From Cellulophaga fucicola (GTDB taxonomy: Bacteria; Bacteroidota; Bacteroidia; Flavobacteriales; Flavobacteriaceae), in assembly GCF_900119145.1 (NCBI RefSeq), contig NZ_FPIY01000001.1, positions 62,001 to 126,000 of the forward strand: a stretch of DNA of 64,000 nucleotides, read 5' to 3'. Made by a program: the position numbers and the translations under genes. Shown piece after piece: positions 8,446 through 17,445 of the stretch. The notes below the pieces were generated by a model. That model did not search any database and had not been told where the DNA came from. It saw nothing but the letters and a program-made list of their open reading frames with translations. Positions within the stretch are counted from its first letter, which is position 1. Each line of letters starts with the position of its first letter.

Positions 8446-11400
8446 ATGATGAAAAATTACCTTAAAGTATTCATTTCCATTGGAATGCTGCTTTTGACGG
8501 CCATAGGCTATTGTCAAGCACCAGCATACTACAACGGAACAGATGTTACCCAAACAGGGAGTAACTTAAAAAACAATTTAACAAACTTAGTAACAACTAC
8601 ACAAACCACTGTACTAAGTTATACACCAGGCGTTTGGGACGCTTTAAAACAAACAGATTTAGATCCGGCAAACTCTAATAATGTATTGTTAGTTTATGGT
8701 TATAATGATACAGATGGTAACACAACTACAGATCGTACCAGAAGTAAAAATAACAATGGTGGCGGTCTTGGCGATTGGAACAGAGAACATGTTTTTCCAA
8801 AATCATTAGGAAATCCAAACTTAGGAACATCTGGTCCGGGATCAGATGCACACCATTTAAGATCTTCAGACGTACAGTTTAACTCGTTACGTAATAACCA
8901 CCCTTTTGGTGATGGTAGTGGTAATGCAGGTTTAATGAGTGGTAATGTTTGGTATCCTGGAGATGAGTGGAAAGGAGATGTTGCTAGAATGGTAATTTAT
9001 ATGTACGTACGTTATGGCAACCAATGTTTGCCTACAGCAGTTGGTACAGGGGCAACTACGTATAGTGCAGATGTTCCAGATATTTTTTTACAATGGAATG
9101 CACAAGATCCAGTTTCTCAAGTAGAAATTAATAGAAATGTATTGTTAGAGGGTATTCAAGGAAACAGAAATCCTTTTATAGATAATCCTGCTTTTGCAAC
9201 TGCTATTTGGGGAGGACCACAAGCAGAAAACAGGTTTAACAACACAAGTTCAGATACAGAAGCTCCTACTGCACCTTTAAATTTGGTTGCAGCAAACACA
9301 ACAGAAACAGAGACACTTTTAAGTTGGGATGCAGCTACAGATAATGTGGGTGTTACAGCGTATCAAATTTTTAATGGTACTACTTTAGTTGGTGTGGTTA
9401 GTGGAACATCATACTTAGTAACAAACTTAACAGCTAACACAACTTATACTTTTACTATAAAAGCAATAGACGCTGCAAGTAATACATCTGTAAATAGTAA
9501 TACAGCTTCTGTTACAACTTCAGAGGGTACGGTAGTTACACCACCAACAGGAGATTATATTGTTTTTCAAGGGTATGAGAGTACAACTACAGATAACTGG
9601 AACTTTACAGCATCACCAAACAATTGTAATGATGGTGGTAGCGATGTTTGGGATGTAGTTACAAGCATAGGATCTATAAGTACAGCAAATACAGCTGTAA
9701 ATTTCTTTGGTGTTAGAGATTTAGAAGGTAATTGTGGTACAGCAGATGGTGGTACATTAACTTTTGATACTGTAGATGTTTCTACTTACACAGATGTTAG
9801 CTTATCTTTTGCTGTTAATGTTGTTGGTTATGATGTAACCAATGGCGATACAATTAGTTATGAAATTTTTCACGATGGTACTTCACAAGGAGTACAAGTT
9901 ATAACAGTTGGCAGCCCTTACAGTACTTCTGGCTGGGAGCAAATTACGGCTTCTGTTCCTAATACAGTTGCATCAGTAAGTTTACAATTATTTGTAAAAC
10001 AAAATGGTGGTAGTGATTATGCTGGTTTTGATGATGTACGTTTAGAAGGAACTTCTTCTGCACCAGTAACCTCTCCATCAATCTTAATAAATGAAATAGA
10101 TGCAGATACACCTGGTACAGATACACAAGAGTTTGTAGAGTTGTTTGATGGCGGAACCGGAAATACACCATTAGATGGTTTAGTAATGGTTCTTTACAAT
10201 GGATCAAATAATCAAAGCTACGCTGCTTATGATTTAGACGGATATACAACTAATGCAGAAGGGTATTTTGTAATAGGAAATGTAGATGTGCCAAATGTAA
10301 ATTTAGTAATACCAAGTAACGGCTTACAAAATGGTGCAGATGCTGTTGTTATTTATACTGGTGATGCTTCAGATTTTCCTAACGGTTCTGAAATCTCAAC
10401 AGACAATATTATTGATGCTGTTGTATATGACACTAATGATGGTGATGATGCAGAATTATTAGTGTTACTAAATGCTGGTGAAGCTCAGGTTAATGAAGGC
10501 GGAGCAGGAGATAAGGATAATCATTCTTCTCAACGTATATTAAACGGTGCAGGAGGAGCCCAAAATACATCTACATTTGCACAAGAAACACCAACGCCAG
10601 GTGCTGCAAACGGACAAGTTGTAGTTGTGCCACCAATAGAAGCATCAATCTTAATAAACGAGTTAGATGCAGATACAGCAGGTACAGATACACAAGAGTT
10701 TGTAGAGCTGTTTGATGGAGGAGCAGGAAATACAGCTTTAGATGGTAAAGTGCTAGTTTTTTATAATGGCTCTAACAACCAAAGTTATGCGGCTTATGAT
10801 TTAGATGGATACGCAACCAATGCAGAAGGGTATTTTGTAATAGGAAATGTAGATGTACCAAACGTAAATATTGTAATACCAAGTAACGGATTACAAAACG
10901 GAGCAGATGCTGTTGCTTTATATATGGGTGATGCTACAGATTTTCCAAATAATTCTGCAATAAGCACAACAAATCTTTTAGATGCTTTAGTGTATGATAC
11001 TAATGATAGTGATGATACTGAGTTATTGGTATTGTTAAATGCAGGAGAAGCACAAATGAACGAAGGTGGAGCAGGAGATAAAGATGCACATTCTTTACAG
11101 CGTTATACCAATGGTTCTGGCGCAGCGTTAAGCACTGCTAATTATGTACAGGCTTTGCCAACACCAGGTGCATCTAACACAAATGCTACAGAGCCAATTA
11201 CTTTGGTAATTAATGAAGTAGATGCAGATACAGCAGGTACAGACACTCAAGAATTTGTAGAGTTGTTTGATGGCGGTAAAGGAAACACGGCTTTAGATGG
11301 TTTTGTTTTAGTACACTATAACGGATCTAACAATCAAAGTTATGCTGCGTATGATTTAGATGGATACGCAACCAATGCAGAAGGGTACTTTGTAATAGGT

Positions 11401-14115
11401 AATGTAGATGTGCCAAACGTATCTTTGGTAATACCAAGTAACGGGTTACAAAATGGTGCAGATGCAGTGGCTTTATATGCAGGTAATGCATCAGATTTTA
11501 GTAATGTGGCTGTAACTATAAATGGTTTAATAGATGCTTTAGTGTATGATACTAATGATAGTGATGCTACAGAACTATTAACTCTATTAAATGTAGGAGA
11601 GGCACAAATTAACGAAGATGAATTAGGTAATAAAGACGGACATTCATCACAACGTTTTCCAAACGGACAAGGAGGAGCAAGAAATACAGCAACGTATACA
11701 CAAGCTATTCCTTCTCCAGGAACAGAAAACGGAGCTGTTATACCACCACCAGCAACTATTAGTATTGCAGAGGCAAGAAATGTAGTCGACGGAGAAGTGG
11801 TTACTGTAACAGGAGTACTAACCGTTGCAGATGCTTTTGCTGGTTCTGCTTACATACAAGATACAACAGGAGCAATTGCTATTTTTGATGAGTTGGTACA
11901 CGGAGATGGTGTTTTTATTGTGGGTGACTCTATTACTGTAACAGGTACAAGATCTGCTTTTAATGATCAATTACAGATAGCTACAGTAACCAATGTAGAA
12001 AATAATGGTATACCTAAAAAAGCAATAGAGCCAGTAACTATTACTTTGGCTGAGTTGGCTAATCACCCAGCAGAATTAGTAAGAGTTATTAATCCTACTT
12101 TTCCTAAACCAGGAGATATTCTTTTTGGGAATTCTAATTACACTATAACAGATGCATCTGGTAACGGATCATTAAGAATAGATAATGATGTAAAAGTCAT
12201 AGTTGGTTTAGGTCAGCCTACTATTTGTACAGAAATCACAGGTGTAGTTGGTCGTTTTTATGAAACATACCAATTGCTACCAAGATCTGCAGAAGATATG
12301 CCTTGTGCAGGAGAATATGTGCCACCAACAATTCCTGTACAAATAGGGAAAGACAAAACATTAGATGTTGTTGCCTGGAATATTGAGTGGTTTGTTGATG
12401 AAGAAAATTCACCAGCAGCAGGCAACCCAATGTCTGATGCAATACAAAAAGACAGTACAAAAGCTATAATTGCAAAACTAAATGCAGATATATATGCTGT
12501 AGAAGAAATTGCAGATGAGACTTTATTTGCTCAAATGGTAAGTGAGCTTCCTGGGTATGATTATGTACTTTCACCAGCGGTATCTTACCCTAATGACCCT
12601 GGAGTTAGTCAAAAATTAGGATTTATCTACAATACCGCAACTGTAAGTGTGGTAAATACTAAGGTGTTGTTGCAAACAATTCACCCAATGTATAACGGAG
12701 GAGACGACTCTGCCTTGGTTAATTATCCTAGTGCAACAGATCGTTTTTATGCAAGTGGGCGTTTGCCATTTTTAATGACGGCAGATGTTACTATTAATGG
12801 TACTACAGAGCAAATAAATGTGGTTGCTTTGCACGCTAGAGCAAATAGCGGTACAGATGCACAAGGTAGGTATGATATGCGTAAGTATGATGTTGAGGTG
12901 CTTAAGGATACTTTAGATGTGCAATATGCCGACAAAAAACTTATTTTGTTGGGTGATTATAATGATGATGTAGATACAACAGTTGCAGATATTACAACTA
13001 CAACAACATCTAGTTTTAATGCTTATGTAACAGATGAGGTTAATTATAATATAGTGTCTAAAGCATTAAGTAATCAAGATTTTAGATCGTATGTTTTTAG
13101 AGAAAATATGATAGATCATATTACCATAACAAACGAATTAAATGACAATTATATAGCAGAATCTGTACGTGTACATTATGAGTTTTATGATAGTGATTAC
13201 CCAAATACGGTATCAGACCACTTTCCGGTATCTGCACGTTTTCAGTTAAAAGGATTAGAGTTGGTAAGTATTACTACCACAGATGTTACTTGTGGTACGG
13301 CTACAGATGGTACAGCTACAGTAGTTGTAGAAGGTGGTGCAACACCATATTCTTATGAATGGAGTAATGGAGATGTAACCCAAACTGCAGCTAATTTAGA
13401 GGCTGGTGTTCATAGTGTAATTGTTACAGATGCTTCTGGTAATGAGGTTACAGAAGAATTTACAATAACCGCTCCAGAGTCAATAAACATTTCTGTTTCT
13501 GATGATACAAAGGTTTATTTGGGATTTGATTCTTGTACAACACTAAGTGTAATAGCAATAGAAGGTGGTGTTGCTCCTTATAGTTATGAGTGGAGTAACG
13601 GAGAAACTACACAAGATATAAAAGCGTGTCCAGAAGCTACAACAATATATACAGTTACTGTAACAGATGCTAATGGTTGTTCTACAACAGCAGATGTTAC
13701 TGTTGAGGTAGAGGATGTAAGGTGTGGTAATGTTTACAGACCAGGAGTTGAGGTTTGTTACAGAGGAAAATCGTACTGTATGTCTAAATGGGCAGCTGCC
13801 GTTTTTGTAAAGTATTATGGTGCAACATTAGGTGCTTGTGATACTTCTAATAATGTAGAAATTACGAATCTAAGACTATATCCAAATCCGTTTAGGAACT
13901 ATTTAAATATTCAGTTAGATAGTAATATAGATACAAATGTAGATTTTGTAATTTATAATTTTTACGGTAGAAAGGTGTTTAGTACACAGGAGCAGCTTAC
14001 AGCTGGTGAGTCTAATTTAACCTACAATTTAAGTTATTTAAGACGTGGTAAATACTTTTTAAAAGTGATAGTAAATGGTAAAGTACAAAAGGCAAGGTTG
14101 TTGTTAAAACGATAA
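8446..14115 (+). CDS. Secreted dual-nuclease protein: endonuclease I + lamin-tail repeats + EEP nuclease, T9SS-sorted
   Basis: A 1889-residue exported protein. Domains in order: signal peptide (1-25); endonuclease I domain (about 26-265) with NREHVFPKS near 112 and DAHHLRSSDVQFNSLRNN near 136; fibronectin III (about 270-360); a jelly-roll-like module (about 371-535); three lamin-tail domains (about 544-722, 734-910, 919-1095); an OB-fold region of the YhcR type (about 1105-1285); an endonuclease/exonuclease/phosphatase domain (about 1304-1600) with VAWNIEWF, LLGDYNDD near 1500 and SDHFPV near 1590; two SprB-like modules with PYSYEWSNG (about 1607-1730); a VCYRGKSYC segment; and a type A T9SS sorting domain (about 1803-1889). 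It probably degrades extracellular DNA for nutrients or phosphate. Single-gene unit. Two adjacent ATG codons are possible starts. Confidence 0.92.
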   Translation: MMKNYLKVFISIGMLLLTAIGYCQAPAYYNGTDVTQTGSNLKNNLTNLVTTTQTTVLSYTPGVWDALKQTDLDPANSNNVLLVYGYNDTDGNTTTDRTRSKNNNGGGLGDWNREHVFPKSLGNPNLGTSGPGSDAHHLRSSDVQFNSLRNNHPFGDGSGNAGLMSGNVWYPGDEWKGDVARMVIYMYVRYGNQCLPTAVGTGATTYSADVPDIFLQWNAQDPVSQVEINRNVLLEGIQGNRNPFIDNPAFATAIWGGPQAENRFNNTSSDTEAPTAPLNLVAANTTETETLLSWDAATDNVGVTAYQIFNGTTLVGVVSGTSYLVTNLTANTTYTFTIKAIDAASNTSVNSNTASVTTSEGTVVTPPTGDYIVFQGYESTTTDNWNFTASPNNCNDGGSDVWDVVTSIGSISTANTAVNFFGVRDLEGNCGTADGGTLTFDTVDVSTYTDVSLSFAVNVVGYDVTNGDTISYEIFHDGTSQGVQVITVGSPYSTSGWEQITASVPNTVASVSLQLFVKQNGGSDYAGFDDVRLEGTSSAPVTSPSILINEIDADTPGTDTQEFVELFDGGTGNTPLDGLVMVLYNGSNNQSYAAYDLDGYTTNAEGYFVIGNVDVPNVNLVIPSNGLQNGADAVVIYTGDASDFPNGSEISTDNIIDAVVYDTNDGDDAELLVLLNAGEAQVNEGGAGDKDNHSSQRILNGAGGAQNTSTFAQETPTPGAANGQVVVVPPIEASILINELDADTAGTDTQEFVELFDGGAGNTALDGKVLVFYNGSNNQSYAAYDLDGYATNAEGYFVIGNVDVPNVNIVIPSNGLQNGADAVALYMGDATDFPNNSAISTTNLLDALVYDTNDSDDTELLVLLNAGEAQMNEGGAGDKDAHSLQRYTNGSGAALSTANYVQALPTPGASNTNATEPITLVINEVDADTAGTDTQEFVELFDGGKGNTALDGFVLVHYNGSNNQSYAAYDLDGYATNAEGYFVIGNVDVPNVSLVIPSNGLQNGADAVALYAGNASDFSNVAVTINGLIDALVYDTNDSDATELLTLLNVGEAQINEDELGNKDGHSSQRFPNGQGGARNTATYTQAIPSPGTENGAVIPPPATISIAEARNVVDGEVVTVTGVLTVADAFAGSAYIQDTTGAIAIFDELVHGDGVFIVGDSITVTGTRSAFNDQLQIATVTNVENNGIPKKAIEPVTITLAELANHPAELVRVINPTFPKPGDILFGNSNYTITDASGNGSLRIDNDVKVIVGLGQPTICTEITGVVGRFYETYQLLPRSAEDMPCAGEYVPPTIPVQIGKDKTLDVVAWNIEWFVDEENSPAAGNPMSDAIQKDSTKAIIAKLNADIYAVEEIADETLFAQMVSELPGYDYVLSPAVSYPNDPGVSQKLGFIYNTATVSVVNTKVLLQTIHPMYNGGDDSALVNYPSATDRFYASGRLPFLMTADVTINGTTEQINVVALHARANSGTDAQGRYDMRKYDVEVLKDTLDVQYADKKLILLGDYNDDVDTTVADITTTTTSSFNAYVTDEVNYNIVSKALSNQDFRSYVFRENMIDHITITNELNDNYIAESVRVHYEFYDSDYPNTVSDHFPVSARFQLKGLELVSITTTDVTCGTATDGTATVVVEGGATPYSYEWSNGDVTQTAANLEAGVHSVIVTDASGNEVTEEFTITAPESINISVSDDTKVYLGFDSCTTLSVIAIEGGVAPYSYEWSNGETTQDIKACPEATTIYTVTVTDANGCSTTADVTVEVEDVRCGNVYRPGVEVCYRGKSYCMSKWAAAVFVKYYGATLGACDTSNNVEITNLRLYPNPFRNYLNIQLDSNIDTNVDFVIYNFYGRKVFSTQEQLTAGESNLTYNLSYLRRGKYFLKVIVNGKVQKARLLLKR
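10081..11740 (+). repeat. Three tandem lamin-tail coding repeats
   Basis: Three in-frame copies starting near 10081, 10648 and 11206 (spacing about 567 and 558 bp) within the nuclease gene. Long segments are almost identical at DNA level, for example the stretch coding EGYFVIGNVDVPNV in each copy (near 10258, 10826, 11383). The copies differ mostly at third positions and near their ends. This suggests fairly recent duplication or gene conversion. Confidence 0.9.
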
Positions 14116-14133
14116 ACAATTAGCATTAAAATA

Positions 14134-14168
14134 AAAAAGCCCATCAATTTAAATATTGATGGGCTTTT
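14134..14168. terminator. Bidirectional intrinsic terminator
   Basis: Stem AAAAGCCCATCAAT / ATTGATGGGCTTTT between the convergent nuclease and purB genes. Confidence 0.9.
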
Positions 14169-14198
14169 ACTTTGTAATAGCTTTTATAAAATAGCCAA

Positions 14199-15542
14199 TT
14201 AAATACCAGTATAGTTACTTGGTGTAATTGCTTTTAATTCAGTTTTAATAGCATCAGAAACTTCTAGTGTATCTATAAAATTAGCAATAGACTTCTGGTT
14301 AATTTTCTCGTTAGTTCTAGTTAAACCTTTTAAGGCTTCATACGGGTTAGGGTATGCTTCACGACGTAATATAGTTTGTATAGCCTCTGCAACAACAGCC
14401 CAATTGTTTTCTAAATCTTGCTCAAACTTTTCTTTATTAAGTAATAACTTGTTTAAACCTTTTAAGGTAGATCCAAAAGCAATTATAGTATGCGCAAAAG
14501 GTACACCAGCATTTCTAAGTACTGTACTGTCTGTTAAATCTCTCTGTAGTCTAGAAATAGGTAATTTTGCAGATAAGTGCTCAAAAATAGCATTTGCGAT
14601 ACCTAAATTTCCTTCAGAGTTTTCAAAATCTATAGGGTTTACTTTATGTGGCATAGCAGAAGAACCAACTTCACCAGCTTTAATTTTTTGCTTAAAGTAA
14701 TCCATAGACACATATGTCCAGAAATCTCTATCTAAATCTATAATTATAGTATTAATACGCTTAAGCGTATCAAACAAAGCGGCCATATGGTCATAATGCT
14801 CTATTTGTGTAGTAGGGAAAGAATGTTGTAAGTCTAATTTTTCTTGTACAAATTGTTGTCCAAATGCTCTCCAGTCTATAGATGGATAAGCAACTTTGTG
14901 TGCATTAAAGTTGCCAGTTGCACCACCAAATTTAGCTGCACTTGGTATATCGTTTAATAAATTAAATTGTTCTTTTAATCGAACTACAAAAACCTCTATT
15001 TCTTTTCCTAAACGAGTAGGAGAAGCTGGTTGTCCGTGAGTTCTAGCAAGCATAGATACTTCTGCCCATTCTACAACTAAGGTTTCTAGTTTTTCTACTA
15101 CATCAAAAAACATTGGTACATAAACCTCGTTCATTGCTTCTTTAATAGAAAGCGGAATAGCGGTATTGTTAATGTCTTGTGATGTTAAACCAAAGTGTAT
15201 AAATTCTTTAAATTTCTCTAAACCAAGTTTGTCAAATTCTTTTTTAATAAAGTATTCAACAGCTTTTACATCGTGATTTGTAACTTTCTCTATTTCTTTA
15301 ATGGCTTGTGCATCTTCAGTAGAAAAGTTCTTGTATATAGAACGTAAGTTTTCAAATAAAGAAGTATCAAAAGACTCTAATTGTGGTAGCGGAATTTCGC
15401 ATAATGCAATAAAATATTCAATTTCTACTCTAACTCTGTATTTTATTAATGCTTCCTCAGAAAAAAAAGGACCTAGAGCATCTACTTTGTTTCTGTATCT
15501 TCCGTCTATAGGAGAAATAGCATTTAATTGGTTTAAAGACAT
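14199..15542 (-). CDS. purB: Adenylosuccinate lyase
   Basis: A 447-residue PurB of the long bacterial type. The N terminus LNAISPIDGRYRNKV and the fumarase/lyase superfamily signature GSSAMPHKVNPIDFEN (about residues 285-300) are typical; TSQDINNTA and ARTHGQPASPTRLGKE supply further active-site residues. It catalyses two steps: SAICAR to AICAR plus fumarate, and adenylosuccinate to AMP plus fumarate. A perfect -7 element lies 29 nt before the start. A HEAT-like gene of unknown function lies upstream on the same strand. Confidence 0.97.
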   Translation of the reverse strand: MSLNQLNAISPIDGRYRNKVDALGPFFSEEALIKYRVRVEIEYFIALCEIPLPQLESFDTSLFENLRSIYKNFSTEDAQAIKEIEKVTNHDVKAVEYFIKKEFDKLGLEKFKEFIHFGLTSQDINNTAIPLSIKEAMNEVYVPMFFDVVEKLETLVVEWAEVSMLARTHGQPASPTRLGKEIEVFVVRLKEQFNLLNDIPSAAKFGGATGNFNAHKVAYPSIDWRAFGQQFVQEKLDLQHSFPTTQIEHYDHMAALFDTLKRINTIIIDLDRDFWTYVSMDYFKQKIKAGEVGSSAMPHKVNPIDFENSEGNLGIANAIFEHLSAKLPISRLQRDLTDSTVLRNAGVPFAHTIIAFGSTLKGLNKLLLNKEKFEQDLENNWAVVAEAIQTILRREAYPNPYEALKGLTRTNEKINQKSIANFIDTLEVSDAIKTELKAITPSNYTGI

Positions 15543-15570
15543 CTGTTTTTGAATTGATTTTTAAAAGCTG

Positions 15571-15578
15571 CAAATATA
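15571..15578 (-). promoter_or_regulatory. -7 promoter element of purB
   Basis: On the minus strand TATATTTG, an exact TAnnTTTG match, 29 nt upstream of the purB ATG. Confidence 0.55.
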
Positions 15579-15662
15579 GTCAAAAGTTGAGTTATTTGTC
15601 TATCTATAAGCTGTTTTCTGTGCTTGTTTTTAGGACGAAACAACATCAAACTAAAAAATATT

Positions 15663-16244
15663 TTATTTGATTTTTGCTAATGTTAATCGTGCTCTTGCCT
15701 TATATGCAGCAGTGCCGTAAGGGTAATTTTTCTCTAAAATGCTACGTAAGTCTGGATATATCCAACTGTATTTTTGTCCTAAGAGTAAAAGGCTTGTCAT
15801 AGAATATGCTTGTGTTGCCACTTTGTGGTCGCCAATAAGCCAATCAAAACAAGTAGTTGTAATTTGTTCTAAATGATTTTCATTTAGCTGTTCTTTAATG
15901 TTATTCTCCTTTTTTGAAAAATATTTAATCATCAAAATTTCACATATTTTAGCGCAAGGTCTAATACTAGATTCTAGTTTTAAAGATTTTAATCCTTTAA
16001 AGAATTTATTTAGTACAGGAAAAATGATAGTATTATCTTCTTTAAAAGCAAACTCTAATACCCAAGCTGCTTTGCAGGAAATAGGATCGTTAACAGTATA
16101 TGCTATATCTAATAAGTCTAAAACCAAATGAGGGTGTTCTAAAATAACACTAGAGATTTGTTGTCTTTTTTCTCTAGAGTGATTAACACTGTTTTCTAGC
16201 CACGAATATAATTCTGATTTAGTCACAAAAATTGTACTTTGCAA
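15663..16244 (-). CDS. HEAT-like helical protein of unknown function
   Basis: About 190 residues, all-helical, with repeated helix pairs (VILEHPHLVLDLLDIAYT, ISCKAAWVLEFAFKED, TQAYSMTSLLLLGQKYSW) that look like HEAT/ARM repeats. No enzyme motif is visible. The position next to purB is common in Flavobacteriaceae. There is no in-frame ATG near the front: the frame could start at TTG (16244) or at GTG (16226). A TATACTTG element (minus strand, near 16248) would place transcription start close to the GTG, so the GTG start may be right and the message nearly leaderless. A cytoplasmic protein-protein scaffold is the most that can be suggested. Confidence 0.7.
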   Translation of the reverse strand: MQSTIFVTKSELYSWLENSVNHSREKRQQISSVILEHPHLVLDLLDIAYTVNDPISCKAAWVLEFAFKEDNTIIFPVLNKFFKGLKSLKLESSIRPCAKICEILMIKYFSKKENNIKEQLNENHLEQITTTCFDWLIGDHKVATQAYSMTSLLLLGQKYSWIYPDLRSILEKNYPYGTAAYKARARLTLAKIK

Positions 16245-16260
16245 GTATAAATTTAAGAGG

Positions 16261-16734
16261 ATGAAAATACTAAAAATAATACTAGTAGCGCTATTGGTTA
16301 TTTTAATTGCAATGCAATTCTATAGACCAGAACAGAATAAAGCAGAGACCGATTTAAAAACGGCGTTTTTAACAGAAACGAACCCGCCTAAAGAAGTACA
16401 GAAAATATTAGCGGCTAGTTGTTATGATTGCCATAGTAACACTACAGCGTATCCTTGGTATAATAATATAGCGCCAGTATCTTATTGGTTGGCAGACCAC
16501 GTTAAGGATGGTAAAAAACATTTAAATTTTTCTGACTGGGAGAAGTACTCTCTAAAGAAAAAAGACCATAAGTTAGAAGAGGTAATAGAAACTATAGAGA
16601 GTGGAGAAATGCCTTTAGACGAATATACTTGGACACATAGTGAAGCAAATTTAACTACAGTGCAAAAAGAAGCAGTTATTAGTTGGGTAAAAGATACTAG
16701 AGCGTTGTATCAATTAAAGATGAAACAAGAGTAG
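16261..16734 (+). CDS. Haem-binding domain (Haem_bd) c-type cytochrome-like protein
   Basis: A 157-residue protein with an N-terminal membrane anchor (ILKIILVALLVILIAMQFY) and a periplasmic Haem_bd domain. It has a CxxCH haem attachment site (CYDCHSNTTAYPWYNNIAP, about residues 56-75) and the conserved WxxHVKDGKKHLNFSDW segment. It probably carries one covalently bound c-type haem and acts in periplasmic electron transfer or haem sensing. It is divergent from the HEAT-like gene with only about 16 bp between starts, and its last 38 nt overlap the end of the convergent sirtuin gene. Confidence 0.88.
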   Translation: MKILKIILVALLVILIAMQFYRPEQNKAETDLKTAFLTETNPPKEVQKILAASCYDCHSNTTAYPWYNNIAPVSYWLADHVKDGKKHLNFSDWEKYSLKKKDHKLEEVIETIESGEMPLDEYTWTHSEANLTTVQKEAVISWVKDTRALYQLKMKQE

Positions 16735-17389
16735 GCAGTCCGTTTACAGCAGTTTTACTTATAATTGTAAGGTTATTAAAATCTGATTGATTAATACTTG
16801 GTTTAGGATCTATAAAGTAAATAGGTGTGCCATTATTTACATAATGTACTAAACTAGCGGCTGGGTACACTTGCATAGAGGTGCCAATAATTATTAATAT
16901 ATCTGCTGTTTGCGTTATCTCTGCAGCTTTTTCTAGTAAGGGTACTTCTTCTCCAAACCAAACAATATGGGGTCTTAATTGCTTTCCGTTTTTAGATAGA
17001 TCTCCTAAATTTAAGTCTTTTGTACAGTCAATAACATCAGACTCTTTTTTAGTGCAACGTGCTTTTAAAAGTTCGCCGTGTAAATGCAATACATTTTTGT
17101 TGCCAGCACGTTCATGTAAGTCATCTACGTTTTGGGTAATTACAGTTACATTAAAATGCTTTTGTAATTCTGTAATAGCTAAATGGGCTTTATTAGGCGT
17201 AACAGTTAGTAACTGTTTTCTTCTTTGGTTGTAAAAATCTAAAACAAGCTCTGGATTTGCAGCAAACCCTTGCGGAGATGCCACTTGCATAACATCGTGA
17301 CCTTCCCATAAGCCATCTGCATCTCTAAATGTTTTAATTCCGCTTTCTGCACTAATTCCGGCTCCAGTTAATAATACTATATTTTTCAT
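16697..17389 (-). CDS. SIR2 family NAD-dependent protein deacylase (CobB/SIRT5-like)
   Basis: A 230-residue sirtuin. NAD-binding motifs GAGISAESGIKTFRD and TQNVDDLHERAG, the catalytic His in LHLHGELLKARC, and the GTSMQVYPAASLV segment are all present. The Tyr-x-x-Arg pair in FYNQRRKQL matches the SIRT5-type acyl pocket that prefers succinyl and malonyl lysines. The zinc module is degenerate: only Cys residues in ARCTKKESDVIDC are seen, without the usual two CxxC pairs. It overlaps the convergent haem-binding gene by 38 nt at the 3' ends. Confidence 0.92.
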   Translation of the reverse strand: MKNIVLLTGAGISAESGIKTFRDADGLWEGHDVMQVASPQGFAANPELVLDFYNQRRKQLLTVTPNKAHLAITELQKHFNVTVITQNVDDLHERAGNKNVLHLHGELLKARCTKKESDVIDCTKDLNLGDLSKNGKQLRPHIVWFGEEVPLLEKAAEITQTADILIIIGTSMQVYPAASLVHYVNNGTPIYFIDPKPSINQSDFNNLTIISKTAVNGLPTLVSSLIDTTL

Positions 17390-17445
17390 TCGTAATTATA
17401 TTCAGTTTTTTATAAAATTAAACTTTTCTTTTTATATTGGTCTTT

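Noticed and set aside
10081-11740. CRISPR-like or mobile repeat array
   Set aside because: The repeats are about 560 bp long, in frame and encode lamin-tail domains.
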